Below, piece after piece: positions 26,532 to 35,708 of a stretch of 64,000 nucleotides of DNA. The stretch's first letter is position 1; every line of letters starts with the position of its first letter. Source of the stretch: Terriglobus albidus. GTDB lineage: Bacteria > Acidobacteriota > Terriglobia > Terriglobales > Acidobacteriaceae. Below the pieces are notes generated by a model, which was not told the origin of the DNA, made no database searches, and saw nothing but the letters and a program-made list of their open reading frames with translations. Location: the NCBI RefSeq assembly GCF_025685425.1, contig NZ_JAGTAS010000056.1, positions 186,001-250,000 of the forward strand, in the 5' to 3' direction. A program made the translations under genes and the position numbers.

Positions 26532-29222
26532 TTACTGAACACGGAGAGCAGCAAGCGGATCTACACGAGAAGCCCTCCGCGCTGGTAAATATCCGGACAT
26601 CAGGGCCACCGCAATGATCGCTGACATCATGGCAGTATAGGTAGCCATATCCCAAGGTGAAGTACCGAAAAGCAGGGATGCGATGAGATGAGACGATGCG
26701 ATCGAGACGCTTGTCCCCACCAGAATTCCAATGGCCGCGAGGCGTAATGTGTTAAGAATGACATCACGCTGGACGCGGCCCGAGCTTGCCCCGAGCGCCA
26801 TGCGAACCCCGATCTCTTGCGTCTTTTGTGTGACCGAGTAGGAGATAACTCCATAAATGCCCAAGGCCGCAAGCAGGATGCCGAGAGACGCGAAGGCCCC
26901 CACAAGCATCATGAAGAAGCGACGCGGAGAGACGGCACGATCGACGATTGTGCGAAGAGGGCGGAACTCAGCGGCAGGTTGTCTGGGATTCAATGCACGC
27001 AGAATATGAAGAACGCTCGTGGCAAGCGAAGCCGGCGGAAGACTCGTGCGGATGACAAGCTGGGCTCCAGCAGGATTTTGCTGTGTCGCCGGATAATAGA
27101 TCTGCGATCCGGTCGCTGACTCAACGTTCTCTTCACGAACATCATCCACGACTCCAATCACATGGTCTGCCTCGTTGCCGCGCATAAGGATCTTTCCCAC
27201 GGCGCTTTCGCCTGGCCAGTAGACTCGTGCAGCAGACTGATTGATGAGAACAACCCGTTGACTCTGCAGATTGTCGGCCCAGGTGAAATCTCGGCCTTGG
27301 AGCTGAATGCCCATCGCACGGAAGAAGCCCGGCGAAACAACATACACAAGAGGAGCGGGAAGCGTGCCGGGTGCGAAGGTCTTTCCCTGTGGAGCCGGTT
27401 CATCCCATTGACGATTTGGGCCAAGCGGAAGATAGTCTGCTATACCGGCAGCTTCAACCCCTGGTAGCGCGCTGATCTGCGCGATGACCTGCTGAAAGAT
27501 CGCGCCGCGTTTGGCCGCAGCTGCCTCGGAGGTGGGAGCGCTGTCTTCATAATCAAGTTTGATCGAGGCAGCACTGTCTGGCCGAAACCCAAGGTCAACA
27601 TCTAGCACTTTTAGGAAACTGCGCAACAGTAATCCGGCAGTGATCAGAAGAACACATGCAAGGGCGATCTCAGAGACAACAAGAATTGACCGTAGACGGT
27701 CATGGGTGCGACCAAGACCCGCTCCTTGCCCTGAATCCTTAAGTACCTCCTGATGATTGATCCTGGACATCCTTAATCCTGGAAGAAATCCGAAGAGAAG
27801 GGCAGTGAAGGTGACGATGAGAACCGTCCAGCCTGCCGCGTGGCTGTCAATCTGTAAGGTGCTGAGGAGTGGCAGCGCCAGCGAACCCTGATGTGAAAGC
27901 CATTTGAGCAGAGTCGCAGCCAGGGCAACACCGAGAACCGCGCCCGCAGATGAGAGCACGAGGCTTTCTATCAGCAATTGACGCACAACCCGGCTGCGGC
28001 TTGCGCCGAGTGCGCCACGGATAGCGAACTCCTTGGCGCGGGCGGCCGAGCGGGCAAGCATGAGGTTGGACAGATTCACTCCAGCAATAAGAAGAATCAG
28101 GCCTACCGCGGACCATAAGATAATCAGGGAACGACGTAGCGCGCCCGTAACATGGTCCTTGAGCGCCACGGGAATGAGATTGCCTTTGTAGCGGCCCTTT
28201 GTCTCAGGGTATTTCACGTTGAAATAAATATCTGGAGCAATACGATTGGCATCGTCGAGTGCTTGCGCGATCGTGACGTGCGGCTTGAGGCGGCCAACAA
28301 GAGTTACAATATTGCCCCAATTGCGAGCCTGATCGAGATACAAGGGGGTGAAGACATCGACCTTGGTACCCGGGGCAAACACAGCGCCGAAGTCGAAGCT
28401 TGCCGGCAACACACCGACAACCGTAACCAACTCGCCTGCCTGTCCGCTCAGGCTGATCGCCTTGCCGACGATGTTTGAATCTGCGGCGAATTGCCGTCGC
28501 CAGAAGGCATTGCTCAATAACACTACAGGCCGCCCGCCATTACGTCCTTCGTCAGCCGTGAAGAGACGTCCCATCGCCGGCTGAACTCCCAGCACCTGAA
28601 AGAAATTGCCGATGACATCGAGACCGGTCACTGGGATTGGGTCTCCATGACCTCTCAGGCGCAGATTGTCCGCCGTCGAAAAGGCAAAGTAGCCTGTGAC
28701 GTCCTGAAACGTACGGTTTCCGGCACGGAATTCGTCGTATGCGTCGGCAGAGTAAGTAGCGCAGGAAAGGCCGCATTCACTCGGCGGCGGAGCAATCCAT
28801 ACCAGTCGATCCGACTCAGGAAACGGAAGCGGCCGTAAAAGCAGTGAATTCACTACGCTGAAAACAGCAATGTTGGCGCCGATCGCCAGGGCCAGAATAA
28901 AGACCGAGATTACGGCGAATCCACGATCACGAAGAAGAATGCGAAAGGTATATCGAAGGTCCTGGCGAGCATCGCTCCAATAGTCCCTGGAATGTTTGCG
29001 CTTCTCGTCTTTTTGTCCGAAGGCCCTGCCAACCTTCCGTATAGTGCTAAGATCTCCGAACTGCCGCTCTGCCTCTTTACGCGCCTCATCCGGCTGCCAG
29101 CCTTGCGCGATCAGCTCTTCCGTTTTGGTTTCGAGATGAAATCGCAATTCATCTTCGACGTCAGCTGCAGGGTCTGCGCCGAAAAAACGTGCGTAGCGGC
29201 GCCACATGGGAGTGGGTATCAT
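26532..29222 (-). CDS. ADOP-type ABC permease (double MacB/FtsX domain)
   Basis: Permease of 896 aa with the layout typical of acidobacterial duplicated orphan permeases: an N-terminal cytosolic segment rich in charged helices (DVEDELRFHLETKTEELI, ERQFGDLS), a first membrane helix (AVISVFILALAIGANIAVFSVV), a MacB periplasmic core, an FtsX unit (LIILWSAVGLILLIAGVNLSNLMLA..IRGALGASRSRVVRQLL), then a second periplasmic core and FtsX unit ending VDPLAALRVQ. No ATPase gene is adjacent. Role is not known; drug or peptide export is often proposed. GTG/ATG junction with padR overlaps by four bases. Confidence 0.93.
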   Translation of the reverse strand: MIPTPMWRRYARFFGADPAADVEDELRFHLETKTEELIAQGWQPDEARKEAERQFGDLSTIRKVGRAFGQKDEKRKHSRDYWSDARQDLRYTFRILLRDRGFAVISVFILALAIGANIAVFSVVNSLLLRPLPFPESDRLVWIAPPPSECGLSCATYSADAYDEFRAGNRTFQDVTGYFAFSTADNLRLRGHGDPIPVTGLDVIGNFFQVLGVQPAMGRLFTADEGRNGGRPVVLLSNAFWRRQFAADSNIVGKAISLSGQAGELVTVVGVLPASFDFGAVFAPGTKVDVFTPLYLDQARNWGNIVTLVGRLKPHVTIAQALDDANRIAPDIYFNVKYPETKGRYKGNLIPVALKDHVTGALRRSLIILWSAVGLILLIAGVNLSNLMLARSAARAKEFAIRGALGASRSRVVRQLLIESLVLSSAGAVLGVALAATLLKWLSHQGSLALPLLSTLQIDSHAAGWTVLIVTFTALLFGFLPGLRMSRINHQEVLKDSGQGAGLGRTHDRLRSILVVSEIALACVLLITAGLLLRSFLKVLDVDLGFRPDSAASIKLDYEDSAPTSEAAAAKRGAIFQQVIAQISALPGVEAAGIADYLPLGPNRQWDEPAPQGKTFAPGTLPAPLVYVVSPGFFRAMGIQLQGRDFTWADNLQSQRVVLINQSAARVYWPGESAVGKILMRGNEADHVIGVVDDVREENVESATGSQIYYPATQQNPAGAQLVIRTSLPPASLATSVLHILRALNPRQPAAEFRPLRTIVDRAVSPRRFFMMLVGAFASLGILLAALGIYGVISYSVTQKTQEIGVRMALGASSGRVQRDVILNTLRLAAIGILVGTSVSIASSHLIASLLFGTSPWDMATYTAMMSAIIAVALMSGYLPARRASRVDPLAALRVQ

Positions 29223-29575
29223 TTCGCTACCTCCGACAGAGAAGGCTCCTTCGCGCTAAGGACCTTGGCAACAGCGGTCGCATACGCTTCCCAGATTTTG
29301 ATCTCCTGATATAGCTGGCGACGTCCCTCAGATGTGAGCCGATAGAACTTTGCCTTGCGATTGTTCTCGGATAGTCCCCATTCGGCCGCAAGGAGCCCTT
29401 TGCTTTGTAACCGCCAGAGAGCGGGATAGAGCGTGCCCTCTTCCAGCAGCAGGGCATTATCACTGTGTCCCCGAATAAGGCTGGTGATGGCGTAGCCATG
29501 GAGAGGTCCCCAGACCAATGCCTTGAGGATAAGAACATCGAGTGTGCCGCGAAGAAACTCGAGTTTGGTGTCCAC
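29219..29575 (-). CDS. PadR-family transcriptional regulator
   Basis: Small winged-helix regulator (118 aa) starting at GTG 29575 with GGGGAG just upstream. The pattern KLEFLRGTLDVLILKALVWGPLHGYAI, ..LEEGTLYPALWRLQSKGLL and W..SENNRKAKFYRLTSEGRRQL is the standard PadR domain. It overlaps the ADOP permease by four bases, and this pair is a well-known acidobacterial arrangement. Two matching inverted repeats at 29581 and 29615 may be its own operators. Confidence 0.95.
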   Translation of the reverse strand: MDTKLEFLRGTLDVLILKALVWGPLHGYAITSLIRGHSDNALLLEEGTLYPALWRLQSKGLLAAEWGLSENNRKAKFYRLTSEGRRQLYQEIKIWEAYATAVAKVLSAKEPSLSEVAK

Positions 29576-29580
29576 GTGCT

Positions 29581-29633
29581 CCCCTTTGATTGCAAGGGGA
29601 GAATCTCATGGTTTCCCCTTGGTACGCAAGGGG
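29581..29633. promoter_or_regulatory. Tandem CCCCTT-N7-AAGGGG operators before padR
   Basis: CCCCTTTGATTGCAAGGGG at 29581-29599 and CCCCTTGGTACGCAAGGGG at 29615-29633: two 19-base inverted repeats with identical six-base arms and different seven-base centres, 34 bases centre to centre. The first overlaps the padR ribosome site, so binding would block transcription or translation of padR and the permease. Confidence 0.6.
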
Positions 29634-29785
29634 AGGTTCGGACCTATGCGCTCAACGTGCCTGACTTGGAACGCTTCAGGACATAAATCGGCGTCTCAAT
29701 GAGTGATTTTGAGAGAAATCGTCAATTGAGTTCGAAACTTCCGCATCGCCGGTAAGTCCAGGAAGCCGGGGCAATCCTGGATAGA

Positions 29786-32700
29786 TCAGCATGCCTTCAC
29801 TTCAGGGGTGCCGCTCCCAAGGAGCACATCGAGCCTGTAGCCCGCGGACGCAGCTGCCTCCAGGGCCTGCTTGATCGCCTTACTTAACTCCGCGATTGCG
29901 CTTTGGTCTGGCACTTCTTTGCCAGCTACCTTACGCAGAGCTGGCAACTGGAGCCACCAAATCAACGCCTCGTAGGATTCTTTGACGAAATAGGTATGCC
30001 CCTGCGCCTCGTGTACGCCGGTTAGCCAGCGCACATCCGGGTCGTGCCACAGGATAGGTGAGAGAGCCGCGGCAGCCTGCTTCTGCTCCTGCTCCTCTGG
30101 CGCTTTGACCGGAGCAGTTTTCGTAGCAATTGCAGATGCAGCTACGCCTTTAACTGGCATTGTTTCCGGCTTATCAGGTTGAGCCATTGTGCTGACGGCT
30201 TTGGGCCTGGTTACTTCGGCCTCAACCAGCAGGGCAACCTTGATTCGAGCCGCCGCACGCCAGCTTTCTTCCCCTTCGAATCCCAATGCAGAGAAGGCGT
30301 GTGCCAAAGGTTCCCGCAGGCGTAGCCGATCAAACAGATCGAGTGCCGCGCGCTCCGGTTTCTGCGGATCGATCGATTCTGCGAGCAGTTCCAAAACACA
30401 CCAGCTGAGCACTGGACCCCAAATGGCGGTGGCGATCAATTCGGGGCTCAGGCTGGGCAGTAATCGGCGAGCCCCGACCTTCCAAGGCGTAGGGAACAGG
30501 TTTTCGAGCGCTGGGATATTCATCGCGGCACGTACACGCTCGCGGAACTTCTCTGCGAGCACGGCTGGATCCGTCGGTCTGACTGCGAGAGATGCCTCTT
30601 TGCGAGCGCCATACGCAAGCTGCGACTCACGCAGGAAATCCTGGCTTCGTGTCCATGCGTTCTGAAGGAACTCCTCTTTCTGCAGCTCGATATTCCTTTG
30701 TTTCTCCGAGCCTTTGGCCGTATGCGGATGTTCGGACAGCTCGGCGAATATTCGCACCAGCGCGGGATCCAGCAGTCTGCGGAGCGCGTCGTGTCCTGGC
30801 CGCAATGCCAGGTTGATCAGCTCATCTTCCAGATTGGTAACGCCGCGCCCGTTTAGCTCGTCGCACAAGCGGTCCCATGGTTTGTCTGCGGTCGAACGCA
30901 TCTCACGCCAATCCAGAAAAACGTGGCATTGGTAGGCGTGCAGTTCGATGCTCAGTCCCTGCTCTGCCGTATTCTGAGCGCGCCGGAGATACTCCAGCCC
31001 GGTCAGGGAATCGCGATACCTGAGTATGATCGCGGGATCGCCGCTTAGACCCAGACCATCCTTTAATCGTTGCTGGCGCAGTTGTCCCGAATGCTTGTCG
31101 GCGTAGGCCGCCGACCAGTCGACGGTCCCTTTTGTCGTGGAGTAACGGTTGTTGTAGAGAACGAGTCCGCGTTGGTCACCGCGCCGGTTCGAGTAAGCGA
31201 AGACGTTTTCGTCGACCGTGCCGTTGTCGTTAAAGAAATCATAGAGCAGGAAGTTGCTGCTCTCGGCAAAGAGTGCCCGTTGGTGCAGCAAGGGAGCTAT
31301 TTCGCGCTCATGTCGTTCCACCAGCCAGTGGTTCGGAGTCTCGTCATACCGCGGCCTCCGATACTCCATGCCGTACTTCTCGGTGAACCCGTCTATCTGA
31401 CCGTGACCGAACATCGGCAACCCCGGCAAGGTCGCCATCATCGCCGTAACTCCGAAGCACTTGTCGCCGTCGCCAAACTGATCAATGGTCGTCCGCTCAT
31501 CAGGATTGCTCATGAAGTTTACGTAACGCTTCATAATGTCCGGGTCGAACTCCAGCGTGTTCTTGAGCACAGAACGATATTTTGCGTTCTCCTCGTCACG
31601 CATCATGTTCATGAAGGCGCTGTTATAGACACGATGCATTCCGAGCGTTCGGACGAAGTAACCCTCCATCAGCCAGAAGGCCTCGGCCAGCAGGAGCGTT
31701 CCCGGAACCTCGGCAGCTACTCTGTCGACGACCTCCCGCCAGAACTCATGCGGCATATGCGCATTGAACTCGTCATTCGACATCCCGTATTCGGCGCGGG
31801 AGGGAATCGCTCCGCTGCTGCCGGGGCCCGGAAACCAGAGCCGGTGAAAGTGGCGTTTTGCGAGGGTCATAGCAGCGTCGAAGCGGATGACCGGGAACAG
31901 GCGTGCCACATGCAGAATGGTCTGGATGACCTGTTCCCGTACAGCGGGATTCAGATAGTCCAGTTGGGCGGTATCGTTCCACGGGAAGCTCGTGCCATCA
32001 TTTCCGTGATAGATGTACCTTGTCTCCCCTGACGCACGGTCACGCCGCCGAAACACGACCGCTGCGTCCGTCTGCTCGTAATAGTGGCGTTCGATCTTGA
32101 TCTCTACACGCGGGTCCTGCGACAGGTCAGGGCCATCAAAGTTGTAAGCAGGATAAGGACTATCCTGCCGCGAGATGAACCAGTCCGGATGCTCTACGAC
32201 CCATGGCGAATCGATACCCATATGGTTTGGCACCATGTCGCTGGCCAGCCGGATGCCCCGCGCATAGGCGCGATTCCGCAGGTTCACGTACGCGGGTTCC
32301 CCGCCCAGATCCTCGGCGATGGTGTAATCGAAGAGCGAGTAAGCTGAAGCCACCGCATCTGGATTTCCGCAGAGCTGCTTAATTGTTTGCGACGCCCGGC
32401 TGCGTTCCCAGATCCCGATCAGCCACAGCGAGTTCATCCCGCGACGTGCCAGAGTGTCCAATTCCTCATCCGGGATCTGATCCAGCCGATGAATCGGCCT
32501 CTGGTATCGCTTACTGAGCTGCGCGAGCCAGACGTAAGTGCTCTTGGCGATCAACACGGCGCCGGGCATCCAGGCCACGTCCGGGCTGAACTTTTCAGTT
32601 TCATGGACGGCTTCGCCAAACTGCGGCACTTCCGAATGGCTCACGCTCGAAGGCCATTGCTGTTTTCCGCTCTCCCTGCGTCGTTGCGCTGCCGCTGCTG

Positions 32701-33706
32701 CTGCGGCCTCCACAGCGGCCCTGGCAGCCGCTTCGCTCGCAGCGTTCGGTGGATTGAATTGCAGCCAGATAGCCAGGTCTTCTTCCTGCAGGATCTCGCC
32801 TGCGATCGACAATAAGCGATCGAGACTACCCCCGATCAGCCGTCTCCACTTTATCCGGATTAGATCAAGTTGTTCCCTCAGCGAGGCTGGAGCGGCCACC
32901 GCGGGCGCTCGCAATACGTCAAACAGGCTTTGCGGCTCGGAGTCCTCCATCGGCACAAGGGGGCGGGTCGCAAAATAAGCCGGCAGCTTCTCCACGACGC
33001 TCCGATAGGCGGTTTGCTCCGCCAGGCTCCTGTCCTCGAACAACTCTTCGAATGGCCGGAAGGCCTCATTGCGGTTTGCCAGCCAAAGCAGCATCATCTC
33101 TTCCAGCGCGACCGCCCGGTGCGGTGTACCATCGGTCGATCCTGCGAGCCATTCCTTCGGGGTTTGCAGCCCGCGATAGACGCTGCTGCCGGGAAATTGC
33201 TCCACAAAGCTCAGCAGCATCCGGTCCAATTCACGCGATCCGACGTGTCCGGAGAACCAGGTGAGGGCATCTGTCATTGCGGCGGGATCAAGCTCTTGCC
33301 GATAGCGCTCCAGGAGTACATGGCTGGCCTCGTCAATCAACCCCATGGCGTAAAGCGCTCCCGCATGCATCGCACGCTCCGGATGCTTCTGCACGTCACG
33401 GACCTGATTCATCCGGTGCGCAAACTCACGGCTAGCCGACACATTCGCGAAGACTACGTTGCCCGTAAACGAAAAGAGGTTTCCCGCGAACTGGTAACGC
33501 TCTCGCGCGCCTCTCGAAATATGAAATTCCATCATCGCGAACTTGTCCCCAATCAAACTCTGGTATTCATCCATGCCTTGGTTTTGGAACCCGGACTCAA
33601 TCCCGAGGTTGGCTCTAAAGAAATACGCAGGATCGTCCAGGTGAGTCAAGTGAAGCCAGGTCCCCCAGAGCCGATCCAAAACCGGTGGACCTCGTTTTGC
33701 GAGCAT
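29786..33706 (-). CDS. Very large GH13-type alpha-amylase-family protein
   Basis: 1306 aa, two to three times a usual GH13 enzyme. The first ~390 residues are helical with no recognised domain and contain an Ala-rich stretch (residues ~320-345). A GH13 TIM barrel follows: ASDMVPNHMG (region I), PVIRFDAAMTL with nucleophile D610 (region II), LLLAEAF with acid/base E675 (region III) and SNPDER with D736 (region IV). Region IV normally reads N-H-D, so the substrate-binding His is replaced by Pro here. A ~400-residue C-terminal helical part ends with a K/P/A-rich linker and a small domain. No leader is seen, so it is probably cytosolic. Specificity is unknown; glycogen or maltodextrin turnover is a guess. 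The start may differ, since the ribosome site is weak. Confidence 0.85.
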   Translation of the reverse strand: MLAKRGPPVLDRLWGTWLHLTHLDDPAYFFRANLGIESGFQNQGMDEYQSLIGDKFAMMEFHISRGARERYQFAGNLFSFTGNVVFANVSASREFAHRMNQVRDVQKHPERAMHAGALYAMGLIDEASHVLLERYRQELDPAAMTDALTWFSGHVGSRELDRMLLSFVEQFPGSSVYRGLQTPKEWLAGSTDGTPHRAVALEEMMLLWLANRNEAFRPFEELFEDRSLAEQTAYRSVVEKLPAYFATRPLVPMEDSEPQSLFDVLRAPAVAAPASLREQLDLIRIKWRRLIGGSLDRLLSIAGEILQEEDLAIWLQFNPPNAASEAAARAAVEAAAAAAAQRRRESGKQQWPSSVSHSEVPQFGEAVHETEKFSPDVAWMPGAVLIAKSTYVWLAQLSKRYQRPIHRLDQIPDEELDTLARRGMNSLWLIGIWERSRASQTIKQLCGNPDAVASAYSLFDYTIAEDLGGEPAYVNLRNRAYARGIRLASDMVPNHMGIDSPWVVEHPDWFISRQDSPYPAYNFDGPDLSQDPRVEIKIERHYYEQTDAAVVFRRRDRASGETRYIYHGNDGTSFPWNDTAQLDYLNPAVREQVIQTILHVARLFPVIRFDAAMTLAKRHFHRLWFPGPGSSGAIPSRAEYGMSNDEFNAHMPHEFWREVVDRVAAEVPGTLLLAEAFWLMEGYFVRTLGMHRVYNSAFMNMMRDEENAKYRSVLKNTLEFDPDIMKRYVNFMSNPDERTTIDQFGDGDKCFGVTAMMATLPGLPMFGHGQIDGFTEKYGMEYRRPRYDETPNHWLVERHEREIAPLLHQRALFAESSNFLLYDFFNDNGTVDENVFAYSNRRGDQRGLVLYNNRYSTTKGTVDWSAAYADKHSGQLRQQRLKDGLGLSGDPAIILRYRDSLTGLEYLRRAQNTAEQGLSIELHAYQCHVFLDWREMRSTADKPWDRLCDELNGRGVTNLEDELINLALRPGHDALRRLLDPALVRIFAELSEHPHTAKGSEKQRNIELQKEEFLQNAWTRSQDFLRESQLAYGARKEASLAVRPTDPAVLAEKFRERVRAAMNIPALENLFPTPWKVGARRLLPSLSPELIATAIWGPVLSWCVLELLAESIDPQKPERAALDLFDRLRLREPLAHAFSALGFEGEESWRAAARIKVALLVEAEVTRPKAVSTMAQPDKPETMPVKGVAASAIATKTAPVKAPEEQEQKQAAAALSPILWHDPDVRWLTGVHEAQGHTYFVKESYEALIWWLQLPALRKVAGKEVPDQSAIAELSKAIKQALEAAASAGYRLDVLLGSGTPEVKAC

Positions 33707-33721
33707 CCAATCTTATGATTA

Positions 33722-34345
33722 TCAGCCATGGTCTTCAGCGGACATGCGTTCTTTGCTGGCTGCCTTCCAGACGGTCTTCGCAGCATCCGCGTTCATGATG
33801 GCAATGCCAAAACCTACAATCAGGTCAGGCCAGCCAGTGCGCCACCCAAGCGTGATGAGTCCTGCCATGATGATGGCAATATTGGCCAGCGTGTCATTGC
33901 GGGCTGACAGGAAAGCAGCTCTCGTCAAACTCCCACTGTGATGGCGAAACCTGGCTAGCAAGAGAGCGCAACCGAAGTTCACAACAAGGGCCCCGAGCCC
34001 TGTGCCAGACAGCAGCCGCGGTTCCGGGGGCCTTGGCGCAATTAATTTTTGCCATGCAGTCCAGAGGAGAGCTGCTGTTGGAATAAGGATGATACCTGCA
34101 AGCAACATTCCGACTCGGGCACGTCTCTTGAGAGACCAGCCAAGGGCGATGACGATAAGCAGATTGATAGCGGCATCTTCCAGGAAATCGATACTGTCGG
34201 CAAACAGGGATACGGATCCAATCCGCTTTGCGACCGCAAACTCAACAAAGAAATATGTCAGATTGGCCAGAGCGACGATCCGTACCACACGACGCAAGCC
34301 GGCGTCTGCATGCCCGTTAGATAGAGTGGATAAAGAATTCTGCAT
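33722..34345 (-). CDS. Short cation-diffusion-facilitator-like membrane protein
   Basis: Membrane protein of 207 aa with about five to six hydrophobic helices. GGAG precedes the ATG. VSLFADSIDFLEDAAINLL resembles the helix-2 metal site of CDF transporters (usually H/D-x3-D; here D-S-I-D-F-L-E-D), and SARNDTLANIAIIM resembles helix 5. The C-terminal cytosolic domain of ordinary CDF proteins is missing, so this is the short membrane-only form. It lies 15 bases upstream of the GH13 gene on the same strand and probably shares its mRNA. Metal specificity cannot be read. Confidence 0.7.
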   Translation of the reverse strand: MQNSLSTLSNGHADAGLRRVVRIVALANLTYFFVEFAVAKRIGSVSLFADSIDFLEDAAINLLIVIALGWSLKRRARVGMLLAGIILIPTAALLWTAWQKLIAPRPPEPRLLSGTGLGALVVNFGCALLLARFRHHSGSLTRAAFLSARNDTLANIAIIMAGLITLGWRTGWPDLIVGFGIAIMNADAAKTVWKAASKERMSAEDHG

Positions 34346-34738
34346 GAAACTCCGTTAATTCAGTGGCGCCTACTCCGTCGCGGGAACGATTCTTGAATCC
34401 ATGAATGGAAAACCTATAGGTTAGCTGGTGTCGTCATACTAAGAGTTATATCTGTACCTAAGTCTGCTCGGAGCGGCTTCATTGCTTTCACCGAGTAACT
34501 CGACTGTGCACCAATTGATGATGACGGACAAGGCAAGAAGAGGCGTTGAATCACAGAAAGCACTCGTGGAACACTCGAACGTCAGGAGTCGTTATGGTAG
34601 ATGATTGAGTCTACAAAAGGTATTGCTCGTTTCCGGGGTGGAAGATTTGCTCTGAATTCTCCGTCGAGGCCCTGGCCCCACTTCTATTGACAATCTGTAG
34701 GAAATGCGAACATATACCGCCATTCGCACGGATGCATA
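34346..34738. other. 393-base gap upstream of the CDF-like gene
   Basis: No gene seen. Contains a 12-base perfect palindrome AACCTATAGGTT (34411-34422), about 66 bases before the CDF-like start, which might be a metal-regulator operator. A TTGACA at 34687 with CATATA at 34711 looks promoter-like on the plus strand but faces into the neighbouring minus-strand gene. Confidence 0.4.
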
Positions 34739-35458
34739 TTAATTCTGTGCTGTTGATGAAAGGTGATACGTAATTCCTACCCGGACTGCGATCTGGTCCA
34801 TGCCGGGGTTACTTGCAGCCATATAACCATTAGAGATATGGAAAAATTCGAAGGGTTCCACGCGCAGGTCATATCTCCCTTTCATCCTGAATAAGAGGCC
34901 GGCTGCGGCCTGGATATTGAAGTTGTATTTGCTCGCGGCGGGTGAGAACGCTTTTTGATTGAAAATAGCTGCTCCTAGTTTTCCAACGGCGAAAGGCCTG
35001 ATTCTGCTTTTCTCGAACAACAGGAACCGAAACCCGATTGGCAGGATGGAAATGCCAGGGACTGGCTTCTGATTGTGGCTTATACCATTTCCCCAAAAAT
35101 CCGACCTTGCTGGCTGGCTTAGAAGAAAGACCGGAATCGCCTCGACGGCATAGTCTACACGCATTCTGAACATGTGCATCATAGGACGCTCGTATTCAAC
35201 TCCCACCGTCCATGCGTAGCATCGTGTCGTCGCGCTGAATAGCTGATAATCGCCGTCTGGAATCATCAGAGTGACGGAAACTTCACTGCCCGGAGCTCGA
35301 TAAGCCTTGGCTGGAGGTCGCGGAGGGGGCGAGATCCCAATGGCAAGGTCATTGCCTTTAGCAGCGGCCAATTCGACGGACTGGCCGATTAGCGGGGGTG
35401 AGAACAGAAGGAACGTAAGAATGACAACCTTACAGGGGGCCGGCGAGCCGAGTGGCAT
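34739..35458 (-). CDS. PagL-like lipid A deacylase / acyloxyacyl hydrolase
   Basis: Outer-membrane beta-barrel candidate (239 aa) with a Sec leader (VVILTFLLFSPPLIGQ). The C-terminal EFFHISNGYMAASNPGMD contains H207-x-S209-N, the catalytic His/Ser motif of PagL, followed by the usual NPG; the barrel closes with VRVGITYHL. PagL removes the 3-O acyl chain of lipid A in the outer membrane. The N-terminal part (residues 40-60) is Pro-rich and unusual. Without alignment I cannot exclude a related inactive barrel. Confidence 0.75.
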   Translation of the reverse strand: MPLGSPAPCKVVILTFLLFSPPLIGQSVELAAAKGNDLAIGISPPPRPPAKAYRAPGSEVSVTLMIPDGDYQLFSATTRCYAWTVGVEYERPMMHMFRMRVDYAVEAIPVFLLSQPARSDFWGNGISHNQKPVPGISILPIGFRFLLFEKSRIRPFAVGKLGAAIFNQKAFSPAASKYNFNIQAAAGLLFRMKGRYDLRVEPFEFFHISNGYMAASNPGMDQIAVRVGITYHLSSTAQN

Positions 35459-35560
35459 AACCTCACCTCACATGGACTAAGATGCACGCTGGCCTCAAAT
35501 TGCTTAAAGAGGATTACCAAAGATTAAGGCGCCGAAGGTACAGCGCTAAGGCGGGTACTC

Positions 35561-35637
35561 TAGAGCAATTCTCCTAACACCGCAGCTCTGGATAAATCTG
35601 CGAAACTCCGCTCTATACCTTCAGGAGATCTGCTCTA
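35561..35637. repeat. Short palindromic element (77 bp), TAGAGC family variant
   Basis: Begins TAGAGCAATTCTCCT and ends AGGAGATCTGCTCTA, so the same outer six bases as the 116-bp elements but a different interior. It lies in the 457-base gap between the PagL-like gene and the alpha/beta hydrolase. A matching 3' half is at 44790. Confidence 0.65.
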
Positions 35638-35708
35638 ACGGAAATCCCCAGAAACTAGACTGAGGTATTACGGATGGTGGATATCCCACGCGCCTATTAG
35701 TTTCCGGA

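Noticed and set aside
31070-32032. 320-residue plus-strand open frame opposite the GH13 gene
   Set aside because: Shadow of the GH13 coding strand: basic/odd composition, no motif or ribosome site, and the GH13 catalytic motifs are unambiguous.
34687-34716. TTGACA with CATATA on the plus strand
   Set aside because: No plus-strand gene for 5 kb; it faces into the PagL-like gene, so probably chance.
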